A DNA stretch of 64,000 nt from Streptomyces seoulensis (GCF_004328625.1 NZ_CP032229.1:558001-622000), one strand, 5' to 3'. Positions 44,317 through 53,448 are shown, counted from the first letter of the stretch. Notes: generated by a model not told the origin, from the letters alone. Made by a program: numbers and translations.

Positions 44317-46358
44317 CGCACCCCGTGGAACCGGAGCTGTGGCACCGGCTGCACACCGTGGAGGAACGGGTACGCAAGGCGGTCGCCGCACGGCGGGCCG
44401 TCGACCCCGACCCGGACGACCCCTACCGGGGCCAGTACCTCACCCCCGAGGCCGCCCAGCGCGTCCTCGACACCCGCGCCGAGCCGTCGGCCACCGAGCC
44501 CGAACGGTCGGCGGAGGACACCCCCCTCGGCCGCCTGGCCCGGGACTTCGGTCTCAGCCCGCTCGACCTGGACCTGCTGCTGGTCGCCCTGGCGCCGGAC
44601 CTGGACGCCCGCTTCGAGCAGCTCTACGGCTATCTGAACGACGACCTCACCCGGCGCCGGCCCACGGTCGGGCTGGCCCTCGAACTGTGCGGGCACACCG
44701 GGCTCTCCCCGGCCCGCTTCCGCCTCTCCCCCGGCGCCCCGCTCCTCGCGGGCGGGCTGCTGGAGGTCCACGAGCCGGAACGGCCGCCGCTGTCCCGGGT
44801 GCTGACGGTGCCCGACCGGGTGACCGCGCATCTGCTGGGCGACACCGCGCCGGACGCCCGCCTGGGTTCGGTGCTCGGGGAGCAGACGGCCGACCCGGCC
44901 GCCGACCCCGCGCTGGTCCGGCGGGCCGCGGCCGGGGTCCGGAGCGGCACCGGGCATGTGCACCTGCGGGCAGTCGGCGGTGCCCCCGAGGGCCTGGCGG
45001 ACGCGGCGCTGCGCGAAGCGGGCCGCGTCCCGCTGGTGCTGGACGCGGTTGCCCTGGCCCGGCACGCCCGTGACCTGCCCTCACTCGCCGCGGCCGCCGC
45101 CCGCGAGGCCCGGCTGACCGGCGCCGGGGTGGTGCTCGGCCCGCTGGACGACCTCCCCGACAAGCCCGCCGAGCGGACCCATGTGCTGCGCACGGTGTGC
45201 GCGGCGCTGTCCGGCATCCCGCTGTTCACCTACGGCGCGCAGGTCTGGGACCCGGGGTGGGCCGTCCGTACCCCGGTGTCCTTCACGGTGGGCACCTCCT
45301 CGCCCGAACAGCAGGCCGTGCGCTGGCGGTTCGCGCTGGAGGCGTCCGGTGCCCCGGACGGCTCGGGCAGCGAGGACCTGGCGCGTGCCGTGGCCGCGCA
45401 CCGGCTCGACTCGGGCCAGCTCCGGCGCGCGGCCGACGCCGCCGTGCGCACCGCCGGACTCGCCGGTCGCCCGGTGGACGCCGAGGACGTACGGGCCGCC
45501 GTACGGGCGCAGAACGGCGCGGGGCTGGCCCGGCTGGCGCGGCGGGTGGAGCCCGCGGTCGGCTGGGACGACCTGGTGCTGCCGCCGAGGACCCTGCGGG
45601 GTCTGCGCGAGCTCGCGGTGCGCGCCCGTCACCGCGATCAGGTGCTCGGCCGGTGGGGCATGCGGCCGGGCGGCGGCCGGGGGCGTGGCGTGATCGCGCT
45701 GTTCGCCGGGGAGTCCGGCACCGGCAAGACGATGTCCGCCGAGGTGGTCGCCACCGACCTCGGCATGGATCTGTACGTGGTCGACCTGTCGACCGTGGTG
45801 GACAAGTACATCGGCGAGACCGAGAAGAACCTGGAGCGGATCTTCACCGAGGCGTCGGCGGTCAACGCGGTGCTGCTGTTCGACGAGGCCGACGCCATCT
45901 TCGGCAAGCGCTCCGAGGTGAAGGACGCCCGCGACCGGCACGCCAACATCGAGTCGGCGTACCTGCTCCAGCGGATGGAGTCCTTCGACGGCATCGCCGT
46001 GCTGACCACCAACCTCCGGGCCAACCTGGACGAGGCGTTCACCCGGCGGCTCGACGTGGTGGCCGACTTCCCGATGCCGGACGCGGCGCAGCGGCTCGCG
46101 CTGTGGGAGCGGTGCCTGGGTGACCGGCTGCCGCGCGCGGAAGACGTCGACCTGAAGTTCTGCGCCGACCGGTTCGAGCTGGCGGGCGGCTCGATCCGGT
46201 CGTGTGCGGTGACGGCCGCGTATCTCGCGGCGGATTCGGGGAATGAGCTGACCATGCGGCAGGTCGTGCAGTCGGTCGCGCAGGAGTACCGCAAGCTCGG
46301 CCGGCTGGTGCTGGCCGCCGAGTTCGGTCCCTGGCTCGCGCAGGTCACGGCCGCCTGA
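44313..46358 (+). CDS. cis15: eCIS AAA+ ATPase
   Basis: A 681-residue AAA+ ATPase of the Afp15/Pvc15 type, needed for particle assembly. The N-terminal 400 residues are helical and divergent. The ATPase domain (about 405-655) has Walker A FAGESGTGKT, Walker B VLLFDEADAIFGKR, sensor-1 AVLTTNLRANLDEAF and arginine-finger RRLDVV. The C-terminal lid (CADRFELAGGSIRSCAVTAA) completes the module. Its start overlaps cis16 by 4 bp. Confidence 0.93.
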   Translation: MTHPVEPELWHRLHTVEERVRKAVAARRAVDPDPDDPYRGQYLTPEAAQRVLDTRAEPSATEPERSAEDTPLGRLARDFGLSPLDLDLLLVALAPDLDARFEQLYGYLNDDLTRRRPTVGLALELCGHTGLSPARFRLSPGAPLLAGGLLEVHEPERPPLSRVLTVPDRVTAHLLGDTAPDARLGSVLGEQTADPAADPALVRRAAAGVRSGTGHVHLRAVGGAPEGLADAALREAGRVPLVLDAVALARHARDLPSLAAAAAREARLTGAGVVLGPLDDLPDKPAERTHVLRTVCAALSGIPLFTYGAQVWDPGWAVRTPVSFTVGTSSPEQQAVRWRFALEASGAPDGSGSEDLARAVAAHRLDSGQLRRAADAAVRTAGLAGRPVDAEDVRAAVRAQNGAGLARLARRVEPAVGWDDLVLPPRTLRGLRELAVRARHRDQVLGRWGMRPGGGRGRGVIALFAGESGTGKTMSAEVVATDLGMDLYVVDLSTVVDKYIGETEKNLERIFTEASAVNAVLLFDEADAIFGKRSEVKDARDRHANIESAYLLQRMESFDGIAVLTTNLRANLDEAFTRRLDVVADFPMPDAAQRLALWERCLGDRLPRAEDVDLKFCADRFELAGGSIRSCAVTAAYLAADSGNELTMRQVVQSVAQEYRKLGRLVLAAEFGPWLAQVTAA

Positions 46359-46404
46359 CCCTGCACGCGCGGTGCGGCCCGTCCGCCCGCGCGGGCAGTC
46401 GCGC

Positions 46405-46443
46405 TGCCCCCGGGCAGGGCCCGATGTCCCCTGCCCCGGGGCA
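46405..46443. promoter_or_regulatory. Hairpin between ATPase and sheath genes
   Basis: An inverted repeat (46405-46420 TGCCCCCGGGCAGGGC with 46428-46443 CCCCTGCCCCGGGGCA; 14 of 16 positions pair, 7-base loop) sits in the only long gap inside the eCIS gene run, 57 bp before the sheath start. It could be a partial terminator or an mRNA-stabilising or processing structure that separates low ATPase from high sheath/tube expression. No U-tract follows. Confidence 0.5.
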
Positions 46444-46499
46444 CGGCCTGAGGAAAGGGTGGAGGAGACCCGGACCGCAGGACCCGTGAAGGAGCGAGC

Positions 46500-48059
46500 A
46501 TGCCGACGTACCTCACCCCAGGTGTTTACGTGGAGGAGGTGCAGTCCGGTGCTCGCCCGATCGAGGGTGTGGGCACCGCGGTCGCCGCGTTCGTCGGCTT
46601 CGCCGAGGACGGCCCGTTCCACGAGCCCACGCTGGTGACGAGCTGGGACCAGTACACCCGTACCTTCGGCGGTTTCGTGCAGGGCGCGTACCTGCCGCAC
46701 TCCGTCTACGGCTACTTCGCCAACGGCGGCGGCTCCGCCTACGTGGTGCGCGTCGGCGGTTCCGCCGACGACTCCTCCGCCCCGGCCGGCAACGGTGACG
46801 GCGCGCGGCGCGAGCAGGCGGCGCTCGCCGTCGAGGTGGGCGGCTTCCAGATCGCGGCCAAGCCCGGTGTGAGCGGCGTGTCCATCGAGATCGCCGACCC
46901 GGAGGGCGAGAACCCGCCGGAGGACCGCTTCCGCGTCCTGGTCCGCCAGGGCGAGCAGGTGGCCGAGACCTACGACGCCTCGACCCGCCGGAACGTCAAG
47001 GGCTACCTGCCCACCCAGGCCCGCAACTCGAAGCTGATCGAGGTCACCGAGCAGCGCGGCGGGAACCAGACGCGGCCGGCGGCGCAGACCATCGCCGTCC
47101 CGGACGCCCCGGCCTCCCCCGCGCCCGCCACCTCCGGCCAGGTGGCCCGGCTGGACCCGGCCGAGTACGTCGGTGACGCCGACGCGCGCACCGGCTTCGC
47201 CGGCCTGGAGAGCGTGGACGAGATCACCATGGTCGCCGTCCCCGACCTGATGAGCGCCTACCAGCGCGGCGACATCGACGCCGAGGGCCTGCGCACGGTG
47301 CAGCTCGCCGTCATCTCGCACTGCGAGCAGATGGGCGACCGCGTCGCCGTCCTGGACGCCCCTCCCGGCCTCTCCGCGCAGCAGGTCCGCAACTGGCGCA
47401 ACGACGAGGCGGGTTACGACTCCCGCTACGCCACCCTGTACTACCCCTGGGTCCGGGTGCTGGACCCGGCCGCCGGCCGCAACATCACCGTCCCGCCCAG
47501 CGGGCACGTGGCCGGCCTGTGGGCCCGCAGCGACACCGAGCGCGGGGTGCACAAGGCGCCCGCGAACGAGGTGATCCGCGGCGCGGTCGACCTGGAGCTG
47601 CGGCTGAGCAAGGGCGAGCAGGACCTGCTCAACCCGATCGGCGTGAACTGCATCCGTACCTTCCCCGGCCGGGGTGTGCGGGTCTGGGGTGCGCGCACCC
47701 TCTCCTCCGACCCGGCGTGGCGCTACCTGAACGTGCGCCGGCTGTTCAACTACCTGGAGGAGTCGATCCTGCTCGGCACCCAGTGGGTGGTGTTCGAGCC
47801 GAACGACGACCGGCTCTGGTCGAGCATCCGGCGCAACGTCAGCGCCTTCCTCACCGAGGAGTGGCGCCGGGGCGCGCTGTTCGGGCGGACGGCCGCCGAG
47901 GCGTTCTACGTCAAGTGCGACCGGGACAACAACCCGCAGGAGTCCATCGACCAGGGACGCGTGGTCTGCGAGATCGGTGTCTCGCCGGTCAAGCCCGCCG
48001 AGTTCGTGGTGTTCCGGCTGGCGCAGTTCTCCGACAGCACCAGCCTCGTCGACGAGTGA
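46500..48059 (+). CDS. cis2: eCIS contractile sheath protein
   Basis: A 519-residue phage-tail-sheath protein. It opens with the canonical YLTPGVYVEEVQSGARPIEG and has AYVVRVGG near 80-90. The conserved C-terminal sheath domain includes NPIGVNCIRTFPGRGVRVWG, YLNVRRLFNYLEESI and WVVFEPND. It forms the spring-like outer cylinder around the tube. AAGGAG five bases before ATG 46500 is one of the best ribosome-binding sites in the cluster, as expected for a bulk structural protein. Confidence 0.96.
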   Translation: MPTYLTPGVYVEEVQSGARPIEGVGTAVAAFVGFAEDGPFHEPTLVTSWDQYTRTFGGFVQGAYLPHSVYGYFANGGGSAYVVRVGGSADDSSAPAGNGDGARREQAALAVEVGGFQIAAKPGVSGVSIEIADPEGENPPEDRFRVLVRQGEQVAETYDASTRRNVKGYLPTQARNSKLIEVTEQRGGNQTRPAAQTIAVPDAPASPAPATSGQVARLDPAEYVGDADARTGFAGLESVDEITMVAVPDLMSAYQRGDIDAEGLRTVQLAVISHCEQMGDRVAVLDAPPGLSAQQVRNWRNDEAGYDSRYATLYYPWVRVLDPAAGRNITVPPSGHVAGLWARSDTERGVHKAPANEVIRGAVDLELRLSKGEQDLLNPIGVNCIRTFPGRGVRVWGARTLSSDPAWRYLNVRRLFNYLEESILLGTQWVVFEPNDDRLWSSIRRNVSAFLTEEWRRGALFGRTAAEAFYVKCDRDNNPQESIDQGRVVCEIGVSPVKPAEFVVFRLAQFSDSTSLVDE

Positions 48060-48107
48060 CGTCCGTCGCTTCCGGCACTTATCCACCCAGAAAGGTGACA
48101 GACAGTC

Positions 48108-48548
48108 ATGGCTGAGGGCGATGCTCTTTCCACCCATATCTTCGGCGTCCAGCTCGGCGGCTACCTGGTCGAATCCATCCAGGAGATCAGCGGCCTGAGC
48201 GTCGAGGAGGAGGTCGTCGAGGTCCGGCAGGTCAGCTCCGAGGGCAAGCAGATCATCCGCAAGCAGCCGGGCGCCCGCCAGGCCGGCGAGATCACGATCA
48301 CCCGCGGACTCGACCAGAGCAGCGAGTTCACCTCCTGGATCAAGGAGACGCTGAACAACGGCGCGGTGGACACGGCGCGGCAGAACCTCACCATCGAGAT
48401 CAAGGACTCCACCGGTGAGACCGTGCGGCGCATCCAGCTGATGCAGGGCTGGGCGTCCAAGTGGGAGGGCCCGTCCCTCAAGGCGGGCGAGTCGTCGGCC
48501 GCCACCGAGTCCGTGACCATCGTGTTCGAGGAGATCATCGTCGAATGA
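48108..48548 (+). CDS. cis1: eCIS inner tube protein
   Basis: A 146-residue Hcp/T4-gp19-like tube protein. It shows FGVQLGGYLVESIQEISGLS near 12-31, EITITRGLDQSSEFTSWIKE near 60-80, and an ESVTIVFEEIIVE C-terminus, the standard pattern of phage_T4_gp19 tube subunits. It stacks as rings inside the sheath and can house cargo. It directly follows the sheath gene and overlaps the next gene (ATGA). Confidence 0.95.
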   Translation: MAEGDALSTHIFGVQLGGYLVESIQEISGLSVEEEVVEVRQVSSEGKQIIRKQPGARQAGEITITRGLDQSSEFTSWIKETLNNGAVDTARQNLTIEIKDSTGETVRRIQLMQGWASKWEGPSLKAGESSAATESVTIVFEEIIVE

Positions 48549-49042
48549 GGCGCCGTACGGTGACCGCGGGCAACCTGGACGAGATCCTCCAGGCGACGGC
48601 TCCCGCGAAGGACGAGGCGGAGGCGGTGTCCAAGCCGTTCACGCCCGCGGCGCCGCCGCGCCAGGAACCCGCGCTGCGCACGGAGTTCGAGTTCGAGCTG
48701 CCGCGCGGGTACGTCGACGAGGCGGGCACCGTGCACCGGCACGGCTCGATGCGCCTGGCCACGGCCCGCGACGAGCTGCGCCCGCAGATCGACCTGCGGG
48801 TCAAAGAGAATCCCGCGTACCTCAGTGTCGTGCTGCTCAGCCAGGTGATCACCCGGATCGGCACGGTCACCGATGTGCACGCGGGGATCGTGGAGCGGAT
48901 GTACGCGACCGATGTCGCGTTCCTCCAGGACTTCTACCGGCGCGTCAACAGCGAGGGCCACACACGTGCGGCGGTCACCTGCCCGCACTGCGAGGGCGGC
49001 TTCGAGGTCGACCTCTCGGGTGGGCGCCTGGGGGAATCGTGA
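48545..49042 (+). CDS. eCIS-associated tail assembly protein, unassigned
   Basis: A 165-residue soluble protein. Residues 1-45 are probably disordered; the rest is compact (FEFELPRGYVDEAGTVHRHG, LRPQIDLRVKENPAYLSVVL, MYATDVAFLQDFYRRVNS) and ends with a half zinc-ribbon VTCPHCEGGFEV. Position between tube and DUF6760 matches the small assembly/chaperone-like genes of Streptomyces eCIS loci and phage tail-assembly proteins. Its start overlaps the tube stop by 4 bp. Confidence 0.75.
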   Translation: MRRRTVTAGNLDEILQATAPAKDEAEAVSKPFTPAAPPRQEPALRTEFEFELPRGYVDEAGTVHRHGSMRLATARDELRPQIDLRVKENPAYLSVVLLSQVITRIGTVTDVHAGIVERMYATDVAFLQDFYRRVNSEGHTRAAVTCPHCEGGFEVDLSGGRLGES

Positions 49043-49197
49043 CGTACGCGCCTTCCCGGCTGCGGGAGGAGATCGCGTACGTCGCCTACCACTTCCACTG
49101 GAGCCGTGAGGAGATCCTCGACCTCACCCATGCCGAGCGCCGGGAGTGGGTCACCGAGATCGCCCGCATCAACACCCGCGTGAACGAAGGCGGTTGA
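49039..49197 (+). CDS. DUF6760 small eCIS protein
   Basis: A 52-residue protein read directly from the sequence: GTG at 49039 (GTGA overlap with the previous stop) to TGA 49195-49197. Segments: SRLREEIAYVAYHFHWSREE, LDLTHAERREWVTEIARINT. This matches the DUF6760 family found beside tube genes in eCIS and some phage-tail loci. It is mostly helical. By position together with the preceding gene it resembles a split tail-assembly-chaperone pair. Confidence 0.82.
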   Translation: MTYAPSRLREEIAYVAYHFHWSREEILDLTHAERREWVTEIARINTRVNEGG

Positions 49198-49201
49198 CCG
49201 C

Positions 49202-52177
49202 ATGGGATGGCGAGACAGGGTGCGTCGGCCCCGGCCGCCCGCCGCCGGGAACGCCGGCGACGCCGGCTCCGCGCCAGTGGAGCGGGCGTCCGCCGGCGTC
49301 GGCGTGCCCGAGAGCTGGGACGGCGGCTGGCGTGCCGCCGCCACGCCCGAACTGACGGTGTCCCGGGCCCCGTTGGCGGTCAGTGACGGCCTCGGTTTCC
49401 GTGCGGGGCTGGCGGCCTGGCGCGACCCGTCCTTCGACACCGGGCTCGCGCACGGGGTGCTGCCCTCGGCTCCGGCCGGTCTGGTGCGGGGCGTCGCCCG
49501 GCCCGCTTCCGCGTCCTCGGAGACGTTCAGCGGCGGCGGGCCGCTGCTGTTGCGTGCGGTACGGCGGGAGGAAGCGGAGGAGACCGCTCCTGCCGTCGGC
49601 GTGCGACAGGAGCGGGTGGTGGCCGCCCGGCCCCGGCAGGGCGAGCGGGCGGCGGGGTCCGGATCGGCGTCCCGGAAGGGCGCCGGGGCCGGGCGTTCCG
49701 GTGCGCCCGCGGTGCAGCGGCGTACGGCTGCCGACCCTGTCGGCGCTGTCACCTCTGTCGGCTCCATCGGCTCTGTCGAGGAGCAGCGGGGGCTCACGTC
49801 TTCGGGGTCTCCGGCTGTGCTGGGCGCCGGGGAGGCTCCGCCGGTGCAGCGGACGGCGGTTGCGTCGGCTGCGGCACCGAAGGCGTCGCTGCCGGTGGTG
49901 CGGCGCGTCGCGGTGGTGGAACCCCGTTCGGGCGGCGCTGCCTCGCCGGGTCCGGTGCCGACGCGCCCTTTCGCGCGGACCGAGAGCGTTTCGGCGCCGT
50001 CCGGCAGTGCCAGCGGGCGCGCCGCCGCCCCGGCCACCACGTCCGTGCGGCCGCTTCCGGTGGGCCGCTCGCTGATCGTGGCCCGGCGGCCGGCCGGTCC
50101 CGTGCGCCGGGTGACTCCGGTGGCGACCGCCGCCCCGAAGGCGACCGCGCCCACTCCGCAGGCCGAGCGGCAGCCGCAGGCCGAGCCGGAGCCGCAGGCC
50201 GCTCGGGCGGAGCAGGTGGACCGCGCGACGGTCCAGCGGCGCGAGGGGAGCCGTCCGCCACTGGGCGAACCCCTGACCCAACTCCCGCCCACCGCCGTGC
50301 CGATGAAGCATGGGGCCGTGGAAGGGAACACCGCGGGGCCCGCGCTTCCGGTGGTGCAGAGCAGGCCGGAGACGACGGCGGCCCGGGAGCGGCCCGCGCC
50401 GTCCACCGAGCCCGTCCAGCGCCGGGCCGAGGCGCCGGCTCCGCGTACCCGGTCGGGCCTGGGGGCACCCATGTCGGAGCTGCCGCCGACGGCCGACGTG
50501 CCCGGAAGCCGGGAGCGGTCCGGGCGGGCGCCGGTGCAGCGGTCTGCCGCGCCCGCGCATCAACAGCCGTCGCACAAGCCTCTGTTGGGCGGTGCTGCCG
50601 GCGCCGACAAGCCGACGCCCGACGCTGCCGTCCAGCGCCGCGCCACCACGGACTCCGCGTCGACGGGCACCCCCGCCGACTCGACCCCCCTGACCGTGGC
50701 CCGTCCGAGCGCCCCCGTGCAGGAGACACCCGGCGCCCCCGCGCGCCCCGCCGCGTCCCCCGAGGGCACGCGTCCTGCGGTCCAGCGCGCCCCGGCGAGC
50801 CCGGCTGCCACGCCCCGCACCTCCGAGCGCCCGACCCTGGGCGCCCCGGAGCGGCAGGGTCCCGTGTCCCCGGCCACGGCCCCCGACGGCCAGAGCCCCG
50901 CACGCCCGAGCACATCGGGCACCGCGTCCGGCACCGGCCAGAGCCCGGTGCCCCTGACCCCGGCGCGCCCCGGCACGTCGGCCCCGCAGGCGTCCGGCAC
51001 CAACCCGGCTTCCGTACAACCGGCGTCCGTACAGCGGGCTTCGGCCCGCCCGAGCACGCCCGGCACCGCTCCCGGCACCACGTCCGGCGCTGCCCCCGGC
51101 ACCGCGTCCGGCACCGGTCAGGGCTCGGTCCCCCTGACCCCCGCCCGCCCGGTCAGGCCCACCGTCCGGACCGCCCGTACCGACCAGCACCCCGCACACC
51201 CGGGCACCCCGGCCCAGCCCGCGCCCGGCACGGCCCAGTCCGGCATGCCCACCCGCCGGGGACCCGGCACCCCGGATGCCTCGGCACCCCGTACGCCAGG
51301 CTCCAGCCCGGCCTCCGCACCCGGCACCCCCGCAGCCTCGGCACCCCGCACCCCCGTACGCCCGCGCCCCACCCCCGGCACCACCCCCCTGGTCGTGGCC
51401 CGAGCGGTCACCCTCACCGGGCAGCCCGCCCCCACGGCCACCGCCAAGCCCTCCCCCACCCTGAACCTGCTGCCCGCCCGCCCCCTCACCCTCAGCACCG
51501 AGGAGGCACCGCCCATGGCCGCGCCCGCCCAGCGCAGGACGGCCGAACGCCCGGTGGTGGCCGCTCGTTGGGCACGTGAGCCGGCGGCCGGGACGCAGCA
51601 GCCGTCGGCCTCGGTCCAGCGGGCGCCCCGGTCCCCGGTCACGCCCTCCCCCTCCCGCGCCGCCCGCCCCACCCCGCTGGCCGCGACCCCCAGCGCCCCG
51701 GCGCCACGCCCGCTCCCGGTCACCGCGCCCCAGCCTCCGGCCGTACAGCCCTTCCTGGTGAACTCCCCCGCCCGCGAAGCCACCCCGGCGGCCCCCGCTC
51801 CGGTGGTCCGCCCCACGCGCGGCGGAGGCCCCGCCACGGCCGACGCCACGCCCCCGCTGGTCCGCCCCGCGCAGATCCAGCGCGACGTGGTCCCCACCGC
51901 GCCGACTCCCACACCCCCGGTGGTCCACACCCAGATCCAGCGGGACAAGACCGGCACCACCACCCCGCCCGCTCAGGGCACCCCCGCCGCGCAACCCGCG
52001 AACACCCCCTCGAAGCAGGGCAAGAGCTCCACCCGGAGCAAGCCCGCCGCCGCCGAGTCCTCCCCCGACCTCGACGACCTGGCCCGGCGCCTGCTGGACC
52101 CCGTCTCCCGTCTCCTGCGCAACGAGCTGCGCCGGGGCCGGGACCGCACGGGCCGCCCCTTCGACGGCCGCCGTTGA
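49202..52177 (+). CDS. 991-residue disordered VQR-repeat eCIS protein
   Basis: A 991-residue Pro/Ala/Ser/Thr/Arg-rich protein beginning 4 bp after the DUF6760 stop. Almost the whole chain is predicted disordered by eye. Nine VQR tripeptides, two IQR and one AQR are scattered through it (PAVQRRT, PPVQRTA, ATVQRRE, PVQRRAE, SVQRAPR). A longer repeated module LGEPLTQLPPTA / LGAPMSELPPTA occurs near 355 and 420. Only the C-terminal ~35 residues look structured (DLDDLARRLLDPVSRLLRNE). The position is inside the structural operon, between tube-related genes. The role is unknown: a scaffold, tape measure or cargo-recruiting chain are possibilities. Confidence 0.75.
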   Translation: MGWRDRVRRPRPPAAGNAGDAGSAPVERASAGVGVPESWDGGWRAAATPELTVSRAPLAVSDGLGFRAGLAAWRDPSFDTGLAHGVLPSAPAGLVRGVARPASASSETFSGGGPLLLRAVRREEAEETAPAVGVRQERVVAARPRQGERAAGSGSASRKGAGAGRSGAPAVQRRTAADPVGAVTSVGSIGSVEEQRGLTSSGSPAVLGAGEAPPVQRTAVASAAAPKASLPVVRRVAVVEPRSGGAASPGPVPTRPFARTESVSAPSGSASGRAAAPATTSVRPLPVGRSLIVARRPAGPVRRVTPVATAAPKATAPTPQAERQPQAEPEPQAARAEQVDRATVQRREGSRPPLGEPLTQLPPTAVPMKHGAVEGNTAGPALPVVQSRPETTAARERPAPSTEPVQRRAEAPAPRTRSGLGAPMSELPPTADVPGSRERSGRAPVQRSAAPAHQQPSHKPLLGGAAGADKPTPDAAVQRRATTDSASTGTPADSTPLTVARPSAPVQETPGAPARPAASPEGTRPAVQRAPASPAATPRTSERPTLGAPERQGPVSPATAPDGQSPARPSTSGTASGTGQSPVPLTPARPGTSAPQASGTNPASVQPASVQRASARPSTPGTAPGTTSGAAPGTASGTGQGSVPLTPARPVRPTVRTARTDQHPAHPGTPAQPAPGTAQSGMPTRRGPGTPDASAPRTPGSSPASAPGTPAASAPRTPVRPRPTPGTTPLVVARAVTLTGQPAPTATAKPSPTLNLLPARPLTLSTEEAPPMAAPAQRRTAERPVVAARWAREPAAGTQQPSASVQRAPRSPVTPSPSRAARPTPLAATPSAPAPRPLPVTAPQPPAVQPFLVNSPAREATPAAPAPVVRPTRGGGPATADATPPLVRPAQIQRDVVPTAPTPTPPVVHTQIQRDKTGTTTPPAQGTPAAQPANTPSKQGKSSTRSKPAAAESSPDLDDLARRLLDPVSRLLRNELRRGRDRTGRPFDGRR
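50921..51150 (+). repeat. Direct repeat inside the VQR-repeat gene
   Basis: A roughly 50-bp unit at 50921-50970 recurs at 51101-51150 (both start ACCGCGTCCGGCACCGG), encoding TASGTGQ..VPLTPARP twice, 180 bp apart and in frame. This shows that the disordered protein has grown partly by in-frame duplication, so its length is likely to vary between strains. Confidence 0.75.
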
Positions 52178-52247
52178 GGCACCCGCCGTCGGCCCACCCA
52201 AGACACCCCGCCACCCCTGAACGCCCCACGGACGGAACCCGAGCAGC

Positions 52248-52673
52248 ATGACCGACAACATCTTCGCCACGAGCGTGTTCTTCCGGCTCGCCATCGGCGG
52301 GAACGACCTCGGTGCCTTCCACACGTGTTCCGGCATGGGGGCGCAGGTCGAGATGGAGACGTACGCGGAGGGCGGGAACAACGGGTTCACCTGGCAGCTG
52401 CCGGGCCGGGTGACCTGGTCGAACATCACGCTGACCCGACCGGTGACGGCGGACACGGCGAAGATCGGCCGATGGCTGGACGAGACGCTGCGCCGGGTGG
52501 AGCCGAAGGACGGCGAGATCGTGGCGCTGCGCCCCGACCTGAGCCGGATCATCGGCTGGCAGGTGTACGGGATCGTGCCGGTGCGCTGGCAGGGCCCGTC
52601 GTTCGACCCGGCCAGTTCCCAGGCGGCGGTGGAGACGCTGGAGATCGCGCACGAGGGGCTGGTCCCTTCCTGA
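52248..52673 (+). CDS. cis5: eCIS second tube-like (tube initiator) protein
   Basis: A 141-residue protein of the gp19-like tube family (FFRLAIGGNDLGAFHTCSGM, TWQLPGRVTWSNITLTRPVT, AAVETLEIAHEGLV). It is diverged from the main tube protein and placed next to the LysM adaptor and spike genes. This is where the tube-initiator ring that joins the baseplate hub to the first tube ring is usually encoded. Confidence 0.88.
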   Translation: MTDNIFATSVFFRLAIGGNDLGAFHTCSGMGAQVEMETYAEGGNNGFTWQLPGRVTWSNITLTRPVTADTAKIGRWLDETLRRVEPKDGEIVALRPDLSRIIGWQVYGIVPVRWQGPSFDPASSQAAVETLEIAHEGLVPS

Positions 52674-52722
52674 CCGCCCGCTCGTCCAGCCGAAGCCTCC
52701 GTTTCCCAGGAAGGAACCACCC

Positions 52723-53448
52723 ATGTCCCCATCGGTCCGCGCCAGCCGGGCCAGGGCGCAGCTCACCCTCAAGGAGCCGCCGGCCTCGGTCGGCGCCAAG
52801 CCCGGCGGCACGCTCGCGCGGCTCGACCTCCAGTTCAACCCGTCGACGCTGGAGCTGAGCAAGTCCACCGAGTGGCGGCGCTCCCCCGCCCGCATGGCGG
52901 GCGAGTCGGCGCTGCCTGAGTTCGTGGGCAGTGGTCCCCGGGTGCTGAGCCTGGAGGTTTTCCTGGACGCGACGGCCACCCACGACAACTCCGTGGAGCA
53001 GGCCGTGGAGAAGCTGATGAAGGCGTGCGTGCCCACGCAGGCGAGCCTCGGCCGGAAGAAGCCGGCGAGCCCCTGGGTGCGGTTCGAGTGGGGCACGGCG
53101 CGTACGACGTCGTTCGACGGGGTGCTGTCCAGCCTGTCGGTGTCGTACACGCTGTTCGACGTGGACGGGAAGCCGCTGCGGGCCACCTGCTCGCTGTCCA
53201 TCGAGGAGGCGAGCGTCGACCCGCCGGGGCAGAACCCCACCTCGGGCGCGCGGACGGCGCGCAGCACGCACACGCTGGTGGCGGGCGACAGCCTGGCGAT
53301 GCTCGCCTGGCGGGAGTACGGGGACGCGACGGCCTGGCGGGCCATCGCCGAGGCGAACGGCATCGACGACCCGATGGCGCTGGAGCCGGGCACCGAACTG
53401 GTGGTGCCCGGACTGCGGGACGCCGGGTACGAGGAGGAGGAACGGTGA
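52723..53448 (+). CDS. cis7: eCIS LysM-type baseplate/tube adaptor
   Basis: A 241-residue protein with an N-terminal FNPSTLELSKSTEWRR domain (residues ~35-165) and a C-terminal LysM-like module (HTLVAGDSLAMLAWREYGDA, ending EPGTELVVPGL; ~185-232). This arrangement is that of Afp7/Pvc7 and T4 gp53-like proteins that link tube to spike and wedge. The stop overlaps the spike gene start by 4 bp. Confidence 0.92.
   Translation: MSPSVRASRARAQLTLKEPPASVGAKPGGTLARLDLQFNPSTLELSKSTEWRRSPARMAGESALPEFVGSGPRVLSLEVFLDATATHDNSVEQAVEKLMKACVPTQASLGRKKPASPWVRFEWGTARTTSFDGVLSSLSVSYTLFDVDGKPLRATCSLSIEEASVDPPGQNPTSGARTARSTHTLVAGDSLAMLAWREYGDATAWRAIAEANGIDDPMALEPGTELVVPGLRDAGYEEEER

Noticed and set aside
45081..48137. 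Very long open frames antisense to the eCIS genes (for example minus strand 45081-48137, 49169-52732 and 51720-55280).
   Set aside because: They mirror the real plus-strand genes; high GC at third codon positions removes stop codons from the opposite frames. They show no family motifs and have no credible start sites.
49202..52177. Assigning the 991-residue protein as the tape measure.
   Set aside because: Tape measures are usually long and helical or coiled-coil; this chain is Pro-rich and disordered apart from its last ~35 residues, so the label would be a guess.
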